A stretch of 13,493 nucleotides of DNA from positions 1-13,493 of the forward strand of contig DGFH01000383.1 of NCBI GenBank assembly GCA_002391565.1, read 5' to 3'. Under the pieces are notes generated by a model, which saw only the letters and a program-made list of their open reading frames with translations, was not told the origin of the DNA and searched no databases. Positions 1 to 5,020 of this stretch are shown one piece after another; the stretch's first letter is position 1, and every line of letters starts with the position of its first letter. Made by a program: the position numbers and the translations under genes. This DNA is from Anaerolineales bacterium UBA3905 (GTDB taxonomy: Bacteria > Chloroflexota > Anaerolineae > Caldilineales > Caldilineaceae).

Positions 1-722
1 ACGCTTGCCACCATCGGCACCTGTGGAATGCGGATGCCAAAGTCGGCGTAGCGGATCGTGGCCGCACCGGAGCCTTGCAGAGTGGCGTTATCGACAGCGG
101 TCACGTTCATATCAAAGGTGACCGGCAGCGTTGTATCCAGGATCGTCAGATCGCCGGTGACCTGGAAGGTGAAGCTGTCGCCTGGAGCGGCTGTCGCCGG
201 CAGACCGGTGATGCTGGTCGGTGTGAAGGTGATGTAACGATACGCCTCCTGCGACGACTTGAGAATATCGTTGCGCACGCGATTGGTGCGGCGGCTGTCG
301 TCGGTGGTCAGATCGCTGGCGTCGATGCGGATGGTGCTGACCTGCACCGTCGCCGGATTGTTGGGATCGACGGTCAGCTCACCTTCCACCCGCGAGGTGA
401 CGCCAACCACAGTCTTGTCCTGCCCCATCAACACCTCATCGATCAAAAAGCGAGCTTCGGCGCCGCCGCTTACAAAGCGGAAGGTGATCGGCCCGGTTGC
501 GCCGGCTGCTGCACTTTCTTCCGTGGCCGCCTCGGTGGGCGCAACTTCCTGCACAGACGCCTCAGTGGGCGCGGTCGCTGTGACCGGCGCTGTTGTTGGG
601 GCGGCCTCTTCAACGGGCGCTGCTGCTGAGGGTGTGCTGTTCTGGCAAGCTGCCATGAGCAGACCCGCTGTGACTACAATGCCGATGAACAGGGTGCTTC
701 GCAGTATCCAATGGGAATTCAT
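1..722 (-). CDS. YceI-domain lipoprotein (partial, C-terminus off window)
   Basis: The frame is open from an ATG at 722-720 to the window edge, about 240 codons. A strong Shine-Dalgarno (AAGGAG, 739-734) lies 11 nt upstream. Residues 1-25 form a lipoprotein signal peptide ending in the lipobox LMAAC, with the lipidated cysteine at position 26. Residues 27-77 are a low-complexity Thr/Pro/Ala/Glu stalk that probably lifts the domain off the membrane. The rest resembles the YceI beta-barrel family: an early ITFRFVSGG strand, a paired-Arg segment (RRTNRVRNDIL) followed by the YITFTPTSI strand, then FQVTGDLTILDTTLPVTF. YceI proteins bind isoprenoid-like lipids in a lipocalin-like barrel, and the ligand here is unknown. 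Only the extreme C-terminus is missing. It is divergent from the phosphoesterase gene. I am confident of the lipoprotein call and fairly confident of YceI. Confidence 0.85.
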   Translation of the reverse strand, partial: MNSHWILRSTLFIGIVVTAGLLMAACQNSTPSAAAPVEEAAPTTAPVTATAPTEASVQEVAPTEAATEESAAAGATGPITFRFVSGGAEARFLIDEVLMGQDKTVVGVTSRVEGELTVDPNNPATVQVSTIRIDASDLTTDDSRRTNRVRNDILKSSQEAYRYITFTPTSITGLPATAAPGDSFTFQVTGDLTILDTTLPVTFDMNVTAVDNATLQGSGAATIRYADFGIRIPQVPMVAS

Positions 723-733
723 GACTCAATGTG

Positions 734-739
734 CTCCTT
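734..739 (-). promoter_or_regulatory. Shine-Dalgarno of the YceI lipoprotein gene
   Basis: On the minus strand AAGGAG stands 11 nt before the ATG at 722. It fixes this start although the gene runs off the window. Confidence 0.7.
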
Positions 740-775
740 AGCTCGTGGGTTGTCGGTTATTCCTTGCGCGGGCAT

Positions 776-803
776 TTGACCCGTCGCAATCGTTCCCTAT
801 GGT
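776..803 (+). promoter_or_regulatory. Possible sigma70-type promoter for the phosphoesterase gene
   Basis: TTGACC (776-781) and TATGGT (798-803) are separated by 16 nt and point toward the gene starting at 907. The implied leader is about 95 nt, which is long. This is a pattern match only; the 184-nt divergent gap must also hold the promoter of the lipoprotein gene, which I could not place. Confidence 0.3.
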
Positions 804-906
804 AACCGGGAATCCTGGAGAAATTGTGAAGAATCATTACAAAGTCGGTAAAGGATTCGGCCTTCGCCCAAATGGTCGGTCTGGGGTAGACTGATCGCAA
901 TCGACC

Positions 907-1569
907 ATGCGCACCGCCATTTTTGCCGATCTTCACGATAACTACGCTGCATTGACCGCCGTGCTGGACGACGCCGCCGCACACAAAGCCGATCGCATGA
1001 TCTTTCTGGGCGACGCTGGTCACTCGCCGCGCATTCTGGCCGCGCTCCAGGTGCGCAAGCTTGCTTGCGTCTTTGGGAATTGGGAGGTGAGTGGGTTACG
1101 GCGTTGGAACGAAAACCTGGCCGCCTGGGTGGGGGCGTGGCCGGCGATGATACGCGAGCATGGCGTCGTCTATTGTCATGCCACCCCGGATATGCCCGCC
1201 GCCCTCGTCACGGCCAGCGCGACTGCCGCCTGGATGAAACCTGGCGCAAGCTGGAGCGCCATTTTTCCGCGGCTGCATCAGAACATGGACGCCGTCTGGA
1301 ATGCACTCGCCTGGATGGAGACCAGCGGGGTGACGGTTGCCTTTCACGGCCATACGCATGTGCAGATGGTTTGGGTGTGGGAGATGACGACGAATCGCCT
1401 GCGCTCGTATACGAACCTGGCGCAAGTGCGGCTGACGCCCGGCACGCGCATGATCGTCGGCGTAGGCAGCGCGGGCGCGCCAGAAGACGGGAACGCGCCG
1501 CGCTACGCACTGTTTGACGATGTCGCCAACGTTGTGATCCTGCGACGCCTCGAAGACAAGGCGCTATAA
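907..1569 (+). CDS. Calcineurin-like metallophosphoesterase (YfcE/MJ0936-type)
   Basis: This 220-residue protein has the full order of metallophosphoesterase motifs. They are FADLHDN (D8, H10), FLGD (G35-D36), GNWE (57-60), an isolated histidine in YCHATP (H91), FHGHTH (147-151) and a closing VGSAGAP loop (186-192). These residues normally hold a two-metal centre that hydrolyses phosphodiesters or phosphomonoesters, and the small single-domain size fits the YfcE/MJ0936 group of cytoplasmic enzymes. The substrate cannot be told from sequence. One oddity is that the third motif reads GNW where the wider superfamily often has GNH. The ribosome binding site is weak. It is divergent from the lipoprotein gene and convergent with the thioredoxin gene, so it is probably transcribed alone. 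Confidence 0.88.
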   Translation: MRTAIFADLHDNYAALTAVLDDAAAHKADRMIFLGDAGHSPRILAALQVRKLACVFGNWEVSGLRRWNENLAAWVGAWPAMIREHGVVYCHATPDMPAALVTASATAAWMKPGASWSAIFPRLHQNMDAVWNALAWMETSGVTVAFHGHTHVQMVWVWEMTTNRLRSYTNLAQVRLTPGTRMIVGVGSAGAPEDGNAPRYALFDDVANVVILRRLEDKAL

Positions 1570-1663
1570 CGCCGCATCCTGGTCCGCTCACCGTGATTGG
1601 GGCTGCCAGACCATGCCTGCGCTGTCGTTGTGGGCGGCGCCAGACACACGCAGCGGCGATAAC

Positions 1664-2194
1664 CTACACCGATCTTGATACGCTGCGCAGTTTCGCGGTG
1701 AGCGCCTGCCACAACGGACAGCGATCGTAAACGCCGCTAAAGAGTACAATCGCACCCACAACCGCCAGGAAGGGCGACCATCCCAGAAGGATCGGCAGCG
1801 CCGCCAGGATCGCCCCAGTTGTCAACCGCAGCCAGCGTTCGGTGTCACTTAGCCCGGCGATGCGCGTCACCGCCCCGTTGGAGTCGGAGACAAGCAGCGC
1901 ATCAAATATGCTGCGCAGCGCATCGACCGATTGCAGACCGGTGCGTCGCGCCACTTCCTGGCCGTCGCGATAGATTAACAGCGTCGGGATGCCCATAATC
2001 TTGAGCGCCCGCACCAGTTCTGGCTCCTCATCAGCGTTGATCTTCCACACATCGATCTGTCCTACGTAGGCTTCGCTCACCTGCAGCAGGCGCGGGCTGA
2101 GCGTGCGACACGGCCCGCACCAGGGCGCCCAGATATCCACAATTACCGGGCGCGGGTTCGCCTGCACACGCGCCTGAAATTCAGCGAGATTCAT
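1664..2194 (-). CDS. Thioredoxin fused to a DUF2892 (YgaP-tail) membrane hairpin
   Basis: The 176-residue product has two parts. Residues 1-103 are a thioredoxin fold with WAPWCGPC (redox cysteines C26 and C29), the INADEEP strand and loop, and the cis-proline in GIPTLLIY (P70). After a short linker, residues 117-165 match the DUF2892 pattern seen at the C-terminus of E. coli YgaP: an ERWLRL entry, two hydrophobic helices (about 124-140 and 142-155), then a cysteine-proline (C159-P160). No signal peptide is present, so the thioredoxin domain is probably cytoplasmic and tethered to the inner membrane. ATG at 2194 is preferred over the in-frame TTG at 2197, because a G-rich ribosome site (GGGGG) lies 6 nt before the ATG. 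The gene follows the small DUF2892 gene by 70 nt, with a terminator-like hairpin in the gap. The sulfur or disulfide substrate is unknown. Confidence 0.88.
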   Translation of the reverse strand: MNLAEFQARVQANPRPVIVDIWAPWCGPCRTLSPRLLQVSEAYVGQIDVWKINADEEPELVRALKIMGIPTLLIYRDGQEVARRTGLQSVDALRSIFDALLVSDSNGAVTRIAGLSDTERWLRLTTGAILAALPILLGWSPFLAVVGAIVLFSGVYDRCPLWQALTAKLRSVSRSV

Positions 2195-2205
2195 CAACTA
2201 CCCCC

Positions 2206-2243
2206 AAAAATCAGGCGGCGTGCACCCGTCGATGCACGCCGCC
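2206..2243 (-). terminator. Terminator-like hairpin in the leader of the thioredoxin gene
   Basis: GGCGGCGTGCA (2214-2224) and TGCACGCCGCC (2233-2243) are a perfect 11-bp inverted repeat around an 8-nt loop. Read on the minus strand the stem is followed by TGATTTTT, which is the shape of an intrinsic terminator. The U-tract ends directly at the G-rich ribosome site of the thioredoxin gene. It may end the transcript of the small DUF2892 gene, attenuate read-through, or influence translation start. Confidence 0.7.
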
Positions 2244-2264
2244 GCGACAACTGAACACGAAGGC

Positions 2265-2468
2265 TCAAGCAGATTTCGTGCCAAAACGGAAGAGCGCATA
2301 AAGCGGACACCAGCCGATCAGACCGGTAATGAGCGGGATAAAACCCAGCCACTGCAGGATGACGCCGAACGTGCCGGTGACGAAACCACCCCAGCCCAGC
2401 ACCAGCATGACGATGCCCAGGACGATGCGTGCAATGCGATCCCAACCAGCTTCATTGACCTTGATCAT
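2265..2468 (-). CDS. Small DUF2892 (YgaP-tail-like) membrane protein
   Basis: This 67-residue protein has an N-terminal NEAGWDRIARIVLG stretch, two hydrophobic helices (about 12-32 and 34-52) separated by a short turn, and GWCPLYALF at 52-60 with a single cysteine (C54). That is the DUF2892 family pattern, usually a helical hairpin in the inner membrane, found alone or joined to rhodanese domains. A good ribosome site (AAAGGA) lies 8 nt before the ATG at 2468. It follows the Crp/Fnr gene by 92 nt on the same strand and precedes a second DUF2892 domain carried on the thioredoxin protein. The repeated domain in neighbouring genes suggests they pair or act in one complex, which is inference. The molecular function of the family is poorly known. 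Confidence 0.85.
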   Translation of the reverse strand: MIKVNEAGWDRIARIVLGIVMLVLGWGGFVTGTFGVILQWLGFIPLITGLIGWCPLYALFRFGTKSA

Positions 2469-2560
2469 AGTTGTTTCCTTTCGTTATACAGCTTCGGTTC
2501 GTGTTGTCGTCAGCGTTCTGACTCTTCTACCTGATAGCATACAGAGGAGCCGTCTTCCTG

Positions 2561-3244
2561 TCAGTGACTGGAGTCACGCAGCGCACCGGCCAGCCGTCCC
2601 AGGCGCACTGCATCGAGCACCTGCACCTGACCGCGTTCGAGGCGCACGAAGCCGGCATGTTCAAGCTGCTTCAGGCGGCGGCTGACCACCTCGCGCACGG
2701 TGCCCAGCTCGTCGGCGATCTGCTGGTGCGTCGCCTCCAGGCGCGGGGCGCGCGCCACGAGATAGGCCGCCAGCCGTTGGTCGAGCGGACCGAAGGCCAC
2801 TTCCTCCACCAGTTGCATCAGATCGGCAATGCGATCAGCAAAGTGGTTGAAGACCAGCGCGCGAAAGGGCGTCGAACTCTCCAATAGATGATTGAAGACC
2901 GGCTGCGCAAGTGCAAAGGCGATCAGGTCGGTTTCGACCACGCCGCGCGCCGGATAGGTGCTGCGCCCCAACAAACAACTCGCCGTCAGCACACACGAGT
3001 CGCCTGGCTCCAGGCGATAGAGCAAAATTTCGCGGCCGGAGAGCGCTGGCTTGATCACCCGGATCGAGCCAGCGTAAAGGAGTAAAAAGAGCGAGCAGGG
3101 CGAGTCCAGATCAAAAAGTACATGATTGGCGGGCGCAGTGGCGCGCTGCAGGTTGTCGCGCAGCAGCCGCTGCGCAGCGGGCGTCATCTCGCCGATGGGC
3201 GGATAGAGGCGGATCAGTTCGTCAAAGTCGGCAGATTGCAACAT
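2561..3244 (-). CDS. Crp/Fnr-family transcriptional regulator
   Basis: The 227-residue length is typical for the family. Residues about 13-115 form the cyclic-nucleotide-binding-like beta-roll, containing FLLLYAGSIRVIK and LEPGDSCVLTASCLLG. Residues about 118-148 form the long dimer helix. The winged helix-turn-helix spans about 155-213, with THQQIADELG and a recognition helix TVREVVSRRLKQLE. The N-terminus lacks the cysteine cluster that carries the iron-sulfur centre of FNR, and the pocket lacks the RxS signature of cAMP-binding CRP. Instead it has cysteines 84 and 90 in the pocket loop and C50 nearby, so a thiol-based signal is possible. Its ATG is 4 nt past the stop of the phosphatase gene, implying co-transcription. 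Likely targets are the downstream DUF2892 and thioredoxin genes, but I see no convincing operator. Confidence 0.9.
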   Translation of the reverse strand: MLQSADFDELIRLYPPIGEMTPAAQRLLRDNLQRATAPANHVLFDLDSPCSLFLLLYAGSIRVIKPALSGREILLYRLEPGDSCVLTASCLLGRSTYPARGVVETDLIAFALAQPVFNHLLESSTPFRALVFNHFADRIADLMQLVEEVAFGPLDQRLAAYLVARAPRLEATHQQIADELGTVREVVSRRLKQLEHAGFVRLERGQVQVLDAVRLGRLAGALRDSSH

Positions 3245-3248
3245 GGGA

Positions 3249-4094
3249 CTATCCGTAAATGTCGAGACGCAGCTCGGTCAACGCTGCACGCGCAGTGTGA
3301 ATGCCCTCCAACAGCGCATTGTGCAGCGCCGCGACGCCGTTGCTGGCAACGATATGATTGTCGCGCACCGACCAGTCGCGCCCGGCGTAGGTCGTCACGC
3401 GCCCGCCAGCTTCGCGCACAAGCAAGGCGCCGGCGGCAATATCCCAGGGATTCAGCCAGCCTTCCCAGTAGCCATCCGCTGCGCCCTGGGCAACGTGCGC
3501 CAGGTCGAGCGCAGCCGAGCCGAGGTTGCGAACGCAGGCCGTGCGCGGCATGAAGTACGCGAATTCGGCGGCGTTGTTGTCCATAGCTTCCGCACGATGG
3601 TAGGGAAAACCGGTGATGAGCAAGGACTTGCGCAGGCTGGCGGTGGCGCTCACTTGCAGGCGGCGCTCCTCGCCACGCGCCGTGCGCAGATAGGCGCCAC
3701 CGCCAGCCTGCGCATAGTAGGTGCAATCCAGCCCGATGTGGTAAGTCACGGCCAGCAAAGTTGTCGGTCCATCCTGCAACGCAATATTAACGGAGCAATA
3801 CGCCACATTGTGCGCAAAGTTGGTCGTGCCATCGATGGGGTCGACAAGCCAGTAGAGCGCCTGCGTCGGCGGCTGATTGCTCTCCTCGCCCCACAGCGCC
3901 ACCCCCGGGTAGAGCCGGTCGAGCGCGCTGCGAATGAAGCCCTCGGCGGCTACATCGGCCGCTGTCACCAGATCGATCTCGCTCGACTTTTCACGCACTG
4001 TAGCCTGACCGGAGGCATACATCCGGCGCACCAGATCACCGGCGCCGCGCGCCACGGCAATGACAAAATCAATATCTCTTGTTTCAATATGCAT
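3249..4094 (-). CDS. Inositol monophosphatase family protein
   Basis: The 281-residue product carries all signatures of the lithium-sensitive, magnesium-dependent phosphatase family. These are LWGEES (metal ligand E70), the DPIDGTTNF core (D85, D88, with T90 for the nucleophilic water), GSAALDLAHVAQGAADGYWE (192-211) and WDIAAGALLVREAGG (217-231, metal ligand D218). The family includes inositol, histidinol-phosphate and PAP phosphatases, and the substrate cannot be assigned here. The frame extends upstream to 4181, but the ATG at 4094 gives normal family length. The upstream ATG would also fall inside a good extended -10 element (4177-4182). The ribosome site is weak. It is probably first in an operon with the Crp/Fnr gene, which starts 4 nt after its stop. 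A metabolic link to the redox genes downstream is not evident. Confidence 0.9.
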   Translation of the reverse strand: MHIETRDIDFVIAVARGAGDLVRRMYASGQATVREKSSEIDLVTAADVAAEGFIRSALDRLYPGVALWGEESNQPPTQALYWLVDPIDGTTNFAHNVAYCSVNIALQDGPTTLLAVTYHIGLDCTYYAQAGGGAYLRTARGEERRLQVSATASLRKSLLITGFPYHRAEAMDNNAAEFAYFMPRTACVRNLGSAALDLAHVAQGAADGYWEGWLNPWDIAAGALLVREAGGRVTTYAGRDWSVRDNHIVASNGVAALHNALLEGIHTARAALTELRLDIYG

Positions 4095-4176
4095 GGTCTG
4101 CTTGCTTTCTTTTGTGCGCCGCTGCCCGCCAGGCAAACGGCAGGCGTTGATGACGATACGCGTCACTGCGATGAGC

Positions 4177-4185
4177 ATCATACCA
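4177..4185 (-). promoter_or_regulatory. Extended -10 promoter element for the phosphatase operon
   Basis: Read on the minus strand, TGGTATGAT gives an extended -10 (TG, one base, TATGAT). The expected start of transcription is near 4170, with a leader of about 75 nt to the ATG at 4094. No clear -35 is seen, as is usual for extended -10 promoters. Confidence 0.45.
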
Positions 4186-4197
4186 CTGCCGGGCAGT

Positions 4198-4226
4198 TTG
4201 GAATGAAGTCAGTTCTGCGGTATATT
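4198..4226 (+). promoter_or_regulatory. Sigma70-type promoter for the MBL-fold gene
   Basis: TTGGAA (4198-4203) and TATATT (4221-4226) are separated by 17 nt and match the consensus at 4 and 5 of 6 positions. The predicted transcript starts near 4233, about 43 nt before the ATG at 4276. It lies back-to-back with the phosphatase-operon promoter. Confidence 0.5.
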
Positions 4227-4275
4227 GAGCCGAAACAAATGTTCCGATCACCTGAGTTGCAGGAGTGCAAACACA

Positions 4276-4932
4276 ATGGATATCACCTGGTACGGTCTTT
4301 CCTGTTTTCGGATTCGCGAGGGCGGGGTGACCGTAGTCTGCGATCCCTACGATAAATCGGTCGGTCCGGCGCTGGCAAAATTGCGCGCCGACATCGTAAC
4401 CGTCAGCCATGACCGCGCCGGGCACAACGCCGTCGACCGCGTCACCGGCGAGCCTAAAGTCCTGTCCGGTCCAGGCGAGTACGAAGTAAAAAACGTTTTC
4501 ATCACCGGACTGACGACCTACCATCGACGCGCCGACGGACGCCCACCGCAACGCAACGTTGCCTTCTTTTTCGAGTTTGGTGATCTGACGATTGGGCACA
4601 TGGGCGACATCGGCGAAGTGCCGGCGCAATCCGAAATTGAAGAATTGAACATTGGCGAGGTGGATGTGTTGATGGTGCCGGTCGGCGGCGGCGACACGCT
4701 CGACCCGGCGCGCGCCGTGGAGCTGGTTGGTCTGCTCGAACCGCGCATCGTCATCCCGATGCACTATCGTCACGCTGGGCTGGCTGACGATCTGGCGGCG
4801 CGACTGGAGAGCGTCGAGAAATTCCTCAAAGAATTTGGCGCAACAGCTGTAGAGCCAGTGGATGCCTTGAAGATTGCCAAAAGCAACTTGCCCGAAGAAA
4901 CGCAGATTGTGCTGTTGACGCCGACGTTGTAG
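4276..4932 (+). CDS. MBL-fold metallo-hydrolase-like protein with degenerate metal motif
   Basis: The 218-residue protein begins MDITWYGLSCFRI, then VVCDPYD, the usual opening of the UlaG/UPF0173-like branch of the metallo-beta-lactamase fold. Later landmarks are GPGEYEVKNVFITGL (65-79), IGHMGDIG (H108, D111) and IPMHY (H163). The main metal motif, normally HxHxDH, reads H45-D-R-A-G-H50, so the second histidine and the aspartate are Arg and Gly. Either the metal site is reduced or the protein is not a classical hydrolase. AGGAG at 4261-4265 is 10 nt before the ATG, which favours this start over an in-frame ATG at 4225 that overlaps the -10 box. No signal peptide is present. It is probably monocistronic. 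The function is unknown. Confidence 0.83.
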   Translation: MDITWYGLSCFRIREGGVTVVCDPYDKSVGPALAKLRADIVTVSHDRAGHNAVDRVTGEPKVLSGPGEYEVKNVFITGLTTYHRRADGRPPQRNVAFFFEFGDLTIGHMGDIGEVPAQSEIEELNIGEVDVLMVPVGGGDTLDPARAVELVGLLEPRIVIPMHYRHAGLADDLAARLESVEKFLKEFGATAVEPVDALKIAKSNLPEETQIVLLTPTL

Positions 4933-4974
4933 TCATTCGTCACCTGTCATACGTCACCCTTCATACGTCATGCA
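4933..4974. repeat. Three tandem copies of a 14-bp repeat
   Basis: The copies are TCATTCGTCACCTG (4933-4946), TCATACGTCACCCT (4947-4960) and TCATACGTCATGCA (4961-4974), sharing the core TCATwCGTCA. They begin immediately after the stop codon of the MBL-fold gene and run into the hairpin that follows. Confidence 0.8.
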
Positions 4975-5000
4975 TCCAATAGGGTGCATGGCGCATGACG
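4966..5000. other. Nested inverted repeat between convergent genes
   Basis: An inner stem pairs CATGCATCC (4969-4977) with GGGTGCATG (4982-4990) around an AATA tetraloop, with one G-T wobble. An outer perfect 8-bp repeat pairs CGTCATGC (4966-4973) with GCATGACG (4993-5000). The two pairings compete. There is no U-tract on either side, so if it stops transcription of the two convergent genes it is not a standard intrinsic terminator. It may be part of a mobile repeat unit with the 14-bp copies. Confidence 0.6.
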
Positions 5001-5020
5001 AGCGATGTCAGCAGCGGCGT

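Noticed and set aside
1570..1663. Terminator in the convergent gap between phosphoesterase and thioredoxin genes
   Set aside because: Only short GC-rich complementary pieces are present, with no stable stem followed by a T-run on either strand.
2483..2488. TATAAC as a -10 box for the small DUF2892 gene
   Set aside because: It would start transcription at or inside the ribosome site, about 8 nt before the ATG, and no -35 fits.
2564..2577. Palindrome GTGACT-GG-AGTCAC as a Crp/Fnr operator
   Set aside because: It lies inside the end of the Crp/Fnr coding region and lacks the TGTGA-N6-TCACA or TTGAT-N4-ATCAA form.
3243..4355. Long plus-strand open frame opposite the phosphatase gene
   Set aside because: It is antisense to a gene with complete IMPase motifs, has no recognisable domain, and GC-rich third positions routinely leave antisense frames open.
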